DNA of 43,888 nucleotides from Candidatus Tectomicrobia bacterium RIFCSPLOWO2_12_FULL_69_37 (GTDB lineage Bacteria; UBA8248). The stretch lies in NCBI GenBank assembly GCA_001790955.1, contig MGDP01000132.1, forward strand, positions 1,245 through 45,132, read 5' to 3'. This document shows positions 36,591-43,888 of the stretch, piece by piece (position 1 is the stretch's first letter; each line of letters begins with the position of its first letter). The position numbers were made by a program, and so were the translations under genes. The notes below the pieces were generated by a model. The model did not search any database, was not told the DNA's origin, and saw nothing but the letters and a program-made list of their open reading frames with translations.

Positions 36591-38744
36591 ATGAACATGC
36601 GCCGGAGGAAAAAGAGCAGCGTTCGCGCGGGATGCGCCGCGCTGCTCGTGGCGGGCGCGCTGGCCGCGCTCTCCGCCTGGGCGGCTCCCGCCCCGCCCGC
36701 TGCCCCTGCCGCGGCAGGTTCCGGCGAGCCTCCGATCGAGCAGCAGCTCGAGAGCGACCCGACCCTTCTCTTCCGCTTCGCCATCCGCGAGTTCCAGCGC
36801 GGCCTCTACCTCCGGGCAATCCCCCTCCTGGCCCGCTTCGTCGAGAAGTTCCCGCAGCACTCCGAGCACCAGCGCGCCATCTACATGCTGGCCGACTCCC
36901 ATTTCTTCGTCGCGAGCACGGGGGTTCCCGCCGAGTACGTGAAGGCGGTCCAGGTCTATGAAGAGGCCCTCAAGAAATACCCGGACGCGCCCCAGATGCC
37001 GCTGGCCTACTTCCGCGTGGGGCAGTCTTACCAGGCCCAGCAGAAGCCCGCCGAGGCCCAGGTCGCCTTCCGCACCCTGATCCAGAAGGTGCCCAACAGC
37101 TCCCTCGCCCCGCGCGCCCAAGTGGAGATCGCCAAGCGGTTCATGGAGCTGGGCGACCCGCGGAACGCCATCGTGGAGTTCGAGAAAATCCTCCGGAACT
37201 ACCCGAACTCCCCCGCCGAGCAGGAGGCCCACTTCGGGGTGGCGGACGCGATGGTCAGCCAGGGGCTCTACAGCCAGGCCCTCGTGCGCTACGAGGTCGG
37301 CAACCGGCGGTGGCCCACCTTCCTCAAGGTGAACCCCGGCTCGCTCTACAACTACGCCGAGACCTTATTCCAGGCGCGGCGCTACCCCCAGGCCGCGCAG
37401 GCCTATCTCCAGATGGTCAACATCGATCCCTCGGCCGAGTTCGCCCACCGGGCGCTCGCCCGGCTGGGCGATCTCTACCTCCAGGACAAGAGGCGGGACG
37501 AAGCCCTCAAGGTCTATACGCGCGTCATCCGGCGCTACCCGCTCTCGGAGGGCTCGATGGTCTCCCTCATCCGGCTGGGCGATCTGGTTTCGGAGGGGGA
37601 GTTCAAGCTGGAGGGTGAGCACATCTTCCCGATGGCCTACGTCCGGGACCCCCTGGCCACCTACCGGAGGGTGATCGAGCTGGCCCCCACCAACCAGCTT
37701 GCCGAGGTGGCCTACCTCCGGATCGCCGGCTACCTCAAGAAAAGAGGGGAGTTCCAGAAGGCTCTTGAAACCCTGCAGGAGTTTTACAAGAAGTACCCCG
37801 CTTCCCAGCTCACCCAGAACGCCCAGTTCCTCCAGGCCGAGACTTACATGGAACAGGTGTCGTTTTATTTCGAGCGGGGCTATTTCCTCCGGGCGATCCA
37901 AACCTACACCCACTTCCGGGCCTCCGTGCCGGAGCAAGTGATCCGCCAGGCCCGCCCCCACAAGGCCATGGTGGTGGTGGGGGAGAGCTACATGCGCCTC
38001 GGCCTCTACAGCCAGGCCAGCCAGATGTTCGAGACGGTCCTGGCCGACCCCGAGGCGGTGGTGACGATCGGGGATCAGACCCTCTTCCGCCTCGCTCACG
38101 CCCACCTCCTATCGGGCGACAAGGGGCGGGCGAAGGAAGTGGCCGGGCGCTTCCTGGCCACTTTCCCCCGCAGCCCGCTGCGGGGCTCGGTGCAGGCGCT
38201 CCTGGGGGAAATCGCATTCGGCAATCGCGACCTCCGAACCGCCGCCTCCCTCCTCATCCAGGCCCTGAACGGCGAGCTGGACGACGAGTTGCGGGCCCGC
38301 TCCTTGTTCTACCTGGCCGAGGCGAATTTCCAAGAGGGGCTATACCCCCAGGCGGCGGACGCCATGCGCAAGGCCATCAGCCTTCACTCGCGCGTCCCGG
38401 GCGAGGTGAAACCCTTCTCCCTGGAGATGGCCCACTTCCGCCTGGGCGACATCCTCTACGAGGGGCGTGGCTGGCTGAGCGCGATGGTGGCCTATCAGAA
38501 CGCGGCCGGGCTGTTCCCCCAGAGCCGCCTCGTCGGGTGGGCCCAGCACCGGATCGCCCGGATCCAGGATCAGCTGAATCTGGCCGGGCGGGGGGACTCG
38601 CGGCCCCGGCCCGCCTCGGGGCAGGGGCGGGAGGAGGATCCCTTCTGGCGGGATGTAAACCGCATCCGCTCGGAGAGCCGAGTGTGGGACGACAAGAACC
38701 TCTCCAAGCTGGAGCAGCTCCTGAAGGGAAGGTCCCGGAACTAG
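36591..38744 (+). CDS. Secreted/periplasmic multi-TPR protein
   Basis: N-terminal signal peptide, repeated TPR-like helices over ~620 aa (e.g. AQVAFRTLIQKVPNSSLAPRAQVEIAKRF). Confidence 0.85.
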   Translation: MNMRRRKKSSVRAGCAALLVAGALAALSAWAAPAPPAAPAAAGSGEPPIEQQLESDPTLLFRFAIREFQRGLYLRAIPLLARFVEKFPQHSEHQRAIYMLADSHFFVASTGVPAEYVKAVQVYEEALKKYPDAPQMPLAYFRVGQSYQAQQKPAEAQVAFRTLIQKVPNSSLAPRAQVEIAKRFMELGDPRNAIVEFEKILRNYPNSPAEQEAHFGVADAMVSQGLYSQALVRYEVGNRRWPTFLKVNPGSLYNYAETLFQARRYPQAAQAYLQMVNIDPSAEFAHRALARLGDLYLQDKRRDEALKVYTRVIRRYPLSEGSMVSLIRLGDLVSEGEFKLEGEHIFPMAYVRDPLATYRRVIELAPTNQLAEVAYLRIAGYLKKRGEFQKALETLQEFYKKYPASQLTQNAQFLQAETYMEQVSFYFERGYFLRAIQTYTHFRASVPEQVIRQARPHKAMVVVGESYMRLGLYSQASQMFETVLADPEAVVTIGDQTLFRLAHAHLLSGDKGRAKEVAGRFLATFPRSPLRGSVQALLGEIAFGNRDLRTAASLLIQALNGELDDELRARSLFYLAEANFQEGLYPQAADAMRKAISLHSRVPGEVKPFSLEMAHFRLGDILYEGRGWLSAMVAYQNAAGLFPQSRLVGWAQHRIARIQDQLNLAGRGDSRPRPASGQGREEDPFWRDVNRIRSESRVWDDKNLSKLEQLLKGRSRN

Positions 38745-38775
38745 TCCGCACGGAAACGCTGGAGAAGGGGGTCGC

Positions 38776-40125
38776 TTGGCTGAGGTTTTCCTCTTGGGCC
38801 GGGAGAAAGCGTTCCCGAGCAGCCTGGACGCGGCCGTCCGCGAGGGAGGGCACCAACTCCTCCGGCTCCAAGCCTCCGCCCAGCTCCTGACGCGGCTGGG
38901 GGAGGGAGGGGAGGACTCCCTCATCCTCGTCGAGGCGGGTGGAAGCCAGATCGACGCTGTGGACGTGCTGCGCAAGGCCGTCTCCCGCCAGCCCCAGGCC
39001 CGGGTGGTGCTGGTTTCGGAGGAGCCCTCTCTCGCCGTGGCCGTCGAGGCCATGCGGGAGGGGGCCTGGGACGTCCTCCAGGGGCCGCTGGACCCCGGGC
39101 GCCTCGCCCTTCTGCTGGGAAAGCCCCCGGCGCAGCGGAGGGCCGCCAAGGCCGAGGAGGACGGCCGGCTCCCCCTTATCACCGCCGATCCCAGGTTCCT
39201 CCAGGTGCTCGGCATCGCCGACCTGGCGGCGGCGGGCAAGGTCTCGGTCCTCATCCAGGGGGAGAGCGGGACGGGCAAGGAGATGCTGGCCCGCTACATC
39301 CACCAGAAGAGCCCCCGGCGGGAGAAGCCCTTCGTCGCCGTCAACTGCGCCGCCCTGCCCGAAAGCCTCCTCGAGAGCGAGCTTTTCGGCCACGAGAAAG
39401 GGGCCTTCACGGGGGCGATCACCCGGAAGCTGGGGCGCTTCGAGCTGGCCAACGGGGGGACGCTCCTCCTCGACGAAGTTTCGGAGATGGATGTCCACCT
39501 CCAGGCCAAGCTCTTACGGGTGCTCCAGGAGCAGACGGTGGACCGGCTCGGGGGGCAGAGCCCCGTCCCGGTAGACGTCCGGATCGTGGCCACCACCAAC
39601 CGGGTCCTCAAGCCCTTCATCGAAGAGGGGAGATTCCGGGAGGATCTCTTCTACCGCCTAAACGTTATCCCCCTCCACATCCCCCCCCTCCGGGAGCGGC
39701 TGTCGGACATCCCCCCCCTGATCGAGCATTTTGTAAGAAAGCATAACCTTCGTAATAATAAAGTCATATCAAAAATTTCCAAGGATGTTTATGAAGTTTT
39801 GAGGGGGCTTCCCTGGAAGGGTAACGTCCGGGAACTGGAGAACGCCATCGAGCGCGCCGTGGTTCTCGCCCCGGGGGCGGAGTTGCGCGTGGAACATCTT
39901 TTGCTCGATGAATCGCCTCCTGCGGCCGCCACGGCTGCACGGGTAGGAAGCCCTGGGCAGGCCTCCCTGGTGGGGCTTACGGTCGAGGAGGTGGAGCGCC
40001 GCCTGATCCTCTCCACCTTGGAGAACGTGAGCGACAACCGCACTCGGGCGGCCGAGATGCTGGGCATCAGCATCCGTACCCTGCGGAACAAGCTGAAAGA
40101 GTATGAAACCCGCACCCGGGAGTAG
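38776..40125 (+). CDS. Second sigma-54-dependent Fis-family activator, degenerate receiver
   Basis: [26 protein letters not shown], Fis HTH NRTRAAEMLGISIRTLRNKLKEY; TTG start. Confidence 0.92.
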   Translation: MAEVFLLGREKAFPSSLDAAVREGGHQLLRLQASAQLLTRLGEGGEDSLILVEAGGSQIDAVDVLRKAVSRQPQARVVLVSEEPSLAVAVEAMREGAWDVLQGPLDPGRLALLLGKPPAQRRAAKAEEDGRLPLITADPRFLQVLGIADLAAAGKVSVLIQGESGTGKEMLARYIHQKSPRREKPFVAVNCAALPESLLESELFGHEKGAFTGAITRKLGRFELANGGTLLLDEVSEMDVHLQAKLLRVLQEQTVDRLGGQSPVPVDVRIVATTNRVLKPFIEEGRFREDLFYRLNVIPLHIPPLRERLSDIPPLIEHFVRKHNLRNNKVISKISKDVYEVLRGLPWKGNVRELENAIERAVVLAPGAELRVEHLLLDESPPAAATAARVGSPGQASLVGLTVEEVERRLILSTLENVSDNRTRAAEMLGISIRTLRNKLKEYETRTRE

Positions 40126-40203
40126 GGGACGAGTCAACTTCCTGACGGATATCCCTTTCAGACGGATGGGTTCCTTGACCTTCCATGGTTCAGACATCAG
40201 TTA

Positions 40204-40220
40204 AGATATATTTTATATCT
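40204..40220. promoter_or_regulatory. Inverted repeat AGATATA-TTT-TATATCT, candidate activator site upstream of flgB promoter
   Basis: Perfect 7-bp arms in AT-rich intergenic island, ~50-65 bp upstream of the -24 element. Confidence 0.45.
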
Positions 40221-40267
40221 AATTGAAATATCTCATGTTAATTGTTAGATTTCACTCGGCATTCCAT

Positions 40268-40282
40268 TGGCACCGGTTTTGC
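40268..40282 (+). promoter_or_regulatory. Sigma-54 (-24/-12) promoter for flgBC-fliEFG
   Basis: TTGGCACCGGTTTTGCTTTTT: TGGCAC-N5-TTGC, 62 nt before flgB ATG. Confidence 0.88.
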
Positions 40283-40343
40283 TTTTTGGCCCTTCGTCCT
40301 AAGCCCCCTCCCTGGGGAGCGGGCCGCTTGACGGAGGAGCGCC

Positions 40344-40772
40344 ATGTCAGGGCCACGCCTGTTCAGCGACACCATGTACGCCTTCGAGCGCTCGCTCGAT
40401 TTCCGCTCGATGCGCCACAACATCGTCACCACGAACATCGCCAACGCCGACACCCCCGGCTTCAAGTCCAAGGACATCCGCTTCGAGAGCCTCCTCCAGC
40501 GGGCCTTGGATAAGGACCGGGGCATCGCCCTCGCCCGGACCCACGTCAACCACATCGAAGGGGGGAGCCGGGTGGACATCCTCACCACGGCCGAACCCGA
40601 CATCGTCAAGACGGAGTCCCCCATCGCCTCGTTCGACGGGAACACGGTCTCGGTCGACACCGAGATGCACAAGCTCACCGAGAACAGCCTGCTCTATCAG
40701 TCGGAGACGGATGTCCTGGCCCGCCTGTTCTCCGGCCTGCGATACGCCGTGACCGAGGGAGGAAGCATCTGA
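40344..40772 (+). CDS. flgB: Flagellar basal-body rod protein FlgB
   Basis: RHNIVTTNIANADTPGFKSKDIRFESLL. Confidence 0.94.
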   Translation: MSGPRLFSDTMYAFERSLDFRSMRHNIVTTNIANADTPGFKSKDIRFESLLQRALDKDRGIALARTHVNHIEGGSRVDILTTAEPDIVKTESPIASFDGNTVSVDTEMHKLTENSLLYQSETDVLARLFSGLRYAVTEGGSI

Positions 40773-41230
40773 TGGATCTCTTCCAAGCGATGCAGATCAG
40801 CGCCTCCGGGCTGACGGCCCAGCGGATCCGGATGAACATCCTGGCGTCGAACCTGGCCAACGCCAACACCACCAAGACGCCCGAAGGGGGGCCCTTCCGC
40901 CGCAAGGACGTCTACTTCCAGACCATCGGCCTCTCGGAGCTCTCGGCCCGCTCTTACCCGCGGGAGGCCGGCCGCTTCGAGGACGAACTCGACCGGCAGC
41001 TCCAGGGGGTCCAGGTGAGCCAAGTCGTCCGCGACGCCCGCGCCCCCCGGCTGGTCTACGACCCCAACCACCCCGACGCCAACAAAGACGGCTACATCGC
41101 CCTGCCGAACATCACCGTCATCTCCGAGATGGTCAGCATGATGAACTCCCAGCGCTCGTTCGAGGCGGGCGTCACCGCCATCAACGCGGGCAAGTCCATG
41201 GTGAACAAAGCCTTGACCATCGGGAGATAA
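40772..41230 (+). CDS. flgC: Flagellar basal-body rod protein FlgC
   Basis: AMQISASGLTAQRIRMNILASNLANANTTKTPEGGPFRRKDV; TGATG junction with flgB. Confidence 0.95.
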   Translation: MDLFQAMQISASGLTAQRIRMNILASNLANANTTKTPEGGPFRRKDVYFQTIGLSELSARSYPREAGRFEDELDRQLQGVQVSQVVRDARAPRLVYDPNHPDANKDGYIALPNITVISEMVSMMNSQRSFEAGVTAINAGKSMVNKALTIGR

Positions 41231-41255
41231 CCCCTAAGCAGAGGAGGAGAGGGAC

Positions 41256-41582
41256 GTGGCGCGCATCGATCTCATACCGGTTCCGCAGCCTCCCGTGGCC
41301 GGGAGCGCCTCGCTCAGCCTTCCCGGCGCCCCGAGCGCCGCGCCAGGCGCCCTGAGGGGGAGCGAAAGTTTCGGGGACATGCTCTCGAACCTCCTCTCCA
41401 CCACCAACGATCTTCAAATCCGGGCGAGCGAGCAGAGCCAGGCGCTCCTCTCCGGCGAGAGCAAGAACATCCACGAGACCATGATCGCCCTGGAGAAGGC
41501 CAACGTCTCGTTCCGCTTCCTCAACCAGGTGCGGAACAAGGCCCTGGAGGCCTACCGCGAAGTCCAGCGGATGCAGATGTAG
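41256..41582 (+). CDS. fliE: Flagellar hook-basal body protein FliE
   Basis: SKNIHETMIALEKANVSFRFLNQVRNKALEAYREVQRMQM. Confidence 0.94.
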   Translation: MARIDLIPVPQPPVAGSASLSLPGAPSAAPGALRGSESFGDMLSNLLSTTNDLQIRASEQSQALLSGESKNIHETMIALEKANVSFRFLNQVRNKALEAYREVQRMQM

Positions 41583-41615
41583 CGGAGCGCGGACGCCCGC
41601 GACGAGGAGACAGCG

Positions 41616-43268
41616 ATGGGACCGATTCTAGCCCGCTTGGCCGGCCAGTTCCGCGGCCTCATCTCGGACATGCCCGCCTCCCGGCGGACGGCCGTCCTCA
41701 TCTTCCTGGGGCTGATCATCTCCTCGATGACCGCCCTCATGATGTGGGCCCGCCAGCCCGAGTACCAGGTGCTCTACTCGGGCCTCTCCCAGGCAGACTC
41801 GGTCACCATCGTGTCGCGGTTGCGCGACAAGCGGGTGCCCTTCCGCCTCGAGGCCGGGGGAGCGGCCGTCCTGGTCCCGGGCGAGCAGGTGCACGAGGCG
41901 CGCCTCGCCCTGGCGGAGGAGGGGATTCCCTCGGGCGGCGGGATCGGCTTTGAGATCTTCGACCGCTCCTCCCTCGGGGTGACCGACTTCGTCCAGCGGG
42001 TCAACTTCCAGCGCGCCCTCCAGGGCGAGCTGGCGCGCACCATCAGCCAGATCCGGGGGGTGGAGTCGGCCCGGGTCCACGTCGTGATGCCCGATCGCTC
42101 TTTGTTCGCCGAGCAGCAGCGCAAGCCCAGCGCCTCGGTCATCGTCAAGCTGGCCGGAGGGACGGTATTGCCCCCCAACCAGGTGAAGGCTATAGTTCAT
42201 CTGGTGGCCAGCGCCATCGAGGGGTTGGAGTCGAAGAGCGTGACGGTGGTGGACGCCCGGGGCAACATCCTGGCCGGCGGGCGGCCCGAGGCGGATGAGC
42301 AGTTCCTCACCGCCTCCCAGATGGAGTTCAAGACCCAGCTCGAGCGCCGGCTGGAGGACCGCGTCGAGTCGATGCTGGCCAAGGTGGTCGGCGCCGGCCG
42401 GGCGGTCGCCCGTGTGGATGTGGACCTGAACATGCGGCGGGTGGAGCGGACGCGCGAGCTCTACGACCCCGAGAAGCAGGTCGTGCGCAGCGAGCGCCGG
42501 ACCAAGGAGAGCTCCGAGAGCGGGCAGGCGGGCGCGGGCGGCGTGCCCGGCGTCCAGTCCAACGTCTCCGCCAGCGAGCAGTCCTCCCCCACCGCCCAGG
42601 CCCAGGGCGGCCGCGCCACCCAGAAAAGCAACCGGGTCATCGAGACCGTCAACTTCGAGATCGACAAGACGATCGAACGGATCGTGGAACCCACGGGCGA
42701 CCTCCGCCGCGTCTCGGTCGCCGTCATGGTGGACGGCATCTACACCGCGCCCGCCGCCGGCGGGACGCCCCAGTTCCAGCCCCGCAGCCAGACCGAGATC
42801 ACGAATTTCACCCAGCTCGTGAGCGCGGCCATCGGCTTCAACCAGCAGCGCGGCGACACCATCCGGGTCATGTCCGTGCCCTTCCAGGCGGTCGTGCCGG
42901 AGGGCGCGGACCTGGGCGCCGCGGCCCAGCAGGAGTTCATCCTGACGCTGGTGAAGTATGTCCTGGGCGTGGTCGCCCTGGCGTTGATCTTCCTCTTCGT
43001 GATCCGGCCCCTGCTCGCCTGGGTCGCCGCGATCGAGTTCAGGGCGCGCCCCGCGCGCGAGGGCCTGGCGGTCGGGCCCGAGGGCTTGGCCCTGCCCGGC
43101 GGGATGATGGCGGCCCTGCAGGCTCCCATGGCGGAGCCCGAGAAGACGGCGCAGCAGCTCGAGATCGAGGCGGCGCGCAAGATCTACGAGGAGGTCTACT
43201 CCTTCGTGGAGGAGAACCCCGAGAAGACGGCGGACGTCCTGAGGGGCTGGATCAAGGAGCGGCCGTAG
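41616..43268 (+). CDS. fliF: Flagellar M-ring protein FliF
   Basis: YQVLYSGLSQADSVTIVSRL, ALQGELARTISQIRGVESARVHVVMPDRSLF; C-terminal FliG-binding tail. Confidence 0.95.
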   Translation: MGPILARLAGQFRGLISDMPASRRTAVLIFLGLIISSMTALMMWARQPEYQVLYSGLSQADSVTIVSRLRDKRVPFRLEAGGAAVLVPGEQVHEARLALAEEGIPSGGGIGFEIFDRSSLGVTDFVQRVNFQRALQGELARTISQIRGVESARVHVVMPDRSLFAEQQRKPSASVIVKLAGGTVLPPNQVKAIVHLVASAIEGLESKSVTVVDARGNILAGGRPEADEQFLTASQMEFKTQLERRLEDRVESMLAKVVGAGRAVARVDVDLNMRRVERTRELYDPEKQVVRSERRTKESSESGQAGAGGVPGVQSNVSASEQSSPTAQAQGGRATQKSNRVIETVNFEIDKTIERIVEPTGDLRRVSVAVMVDGIYTAPAAGGTPQFQPRSQTEITNFTQLVSAAIGFNQQRGDTIRVMSVPFQAVVPEGADLGAAAQQEFILTLVKYVLGVVALALIFLFVIRPLLAWVAAIEFRARPAREGLAVGPEGLALPGGMMAALQAPMAEPEKTAQQLEIEAARKIYEEVYSFVEENPEKTADVLRGWIKERP

Positions 43269-43325
43269 CGGCGCGGCCGCCCGGCGTCGCGGGCGGCCCC
43301 GGACAACGACGGGAGAGAGGGTCTC

Positions 43326-43888
43326 ATGGTCAGGGCAGCCGCGGTAGACAAGCTGAACGGGTCGGAGAAGGCGGCCATCCTCCTGCTCAACATCGGCGAG
43401 GAGCTCGCGGCCAAGGTCCTCCAGAAGATGGCGGAGGACGAGATCCAGCACGTGGGCAACTACATGGCCAGCATCGGGGTGGTCGCGCCCGAGGCCGCCA
43501 AGAAGGTGAACCAGGAGTTCCTCGTCCGGCTCGCCGGCGGCTCCAGCCGGGGCTTCAACGTGGGGAACGTTGCGAGCGTCCGCAAGCTCCTCGAGGCCGC
43601 CCTGGGCGCCGAGCAGGCCGAGAGCATGATCTCCAACCTCTCCGTGCCCACCGAGGAGGCGGGCATCGAGACCCTGCGCATCCTCGACGCCAAGACCATC
43701 GCCAACTTCCTCAAGAACGAGCACCCCCAGACCATCGCGCTCATCCTCGCCCACCTGGAACCGGAGAAGTCGAGCGACGTGCTCAGCTACCTCTCCGAGA
43801 CGATCCGGGGCGAGGTGGCCTACCGCATGGCCACGCTGGACCGCATCCCCCCCGGCGTCATCAACGACCTCGACACCATCCTGGGCAA
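43326..43888 (+). CDS. fliG: Flagellar motor switch protein FliG, truncated by window end
   Basis: LNGSEKAAILLLNIGEELAAKVLQKM, FLKNEHPQTIALILAHLEPEKSSDVLSYL. Confidence 0.94.
   Translation, partial: MVRAAAVDKLNGSEKAAILLLNIGEELAAKVLQKMAEDEIQHVGNYMASIGVVAPEAAKKVNQEFLVRLAGGSSRGFNVGNVASVRKLLEAALGAEQAESMISNLSVPTEEAGIETLRILDAKTIANFLKNEHPQTIALILAHLEPEKSSDVLSYLSETIRGEVAYRMATLDRIPPGVINDLDTILG

Noticed and set aside
41628-43754. 708-aa minus-strand ORF antisense to fliF/fliG
   Set aside because: Shadow ORF rich in L/G/D/H; fliF and fliG are unambiguous on plus

Overview
High-GC window from a Gram-negative, flagellated bacterium. I cannot assign the taxon from sequence alone. About 1-34.6 kb is a nearly gap-free minus-strand block: MscS channel, orphan solute-binding protein, plsY/pgsA, a group-2 sigma-70 factor, bamD, mltD-LysM, purF-L-Q-S-C-B, an MBL hydrolase, rfaD/hldE/gmhA, radC, uxs/ugd, lptD, pssA/psd, two acetolactate synthase large plus two small subunits, a DUF465 protein, tsaB, rex, and atpE/B/I/Z. 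A divergent plus-strand flagellar block follows (35.1-43.9 kb): sigma-54 activator, secreted TPR protein, second sigma-54 activator, flgB-flgC-fliE-fliF-fliG (fliG cut by the window end). Main points for follow-up: (1) Rex carries an extra N-terminal domain that looks like a degenerate tandem copy of its own winged helix. (2) A consensus-matching -24/-12 sigma-54 promoter lies before flgB, just downstream of two bEBP genes with apparently degenerate receiver domains that flank an uncharacterised TPR protein. (3) Three AT-rich islands sit in this flagellar regulatory segment, two with perfect inverted repeats and one inside a coding region. (4) ilvB/ilvN are doubled; one IlvB copy appears to lack 17 residues, and no ilvC lies between ilvN and psd. 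(5) C8/C9 tracts occur inside rex and both sigma-54 activators. No CRISPR, tRNA, rRNA or transposase was recognised. All homology calls come from reading the translations; no search was run.
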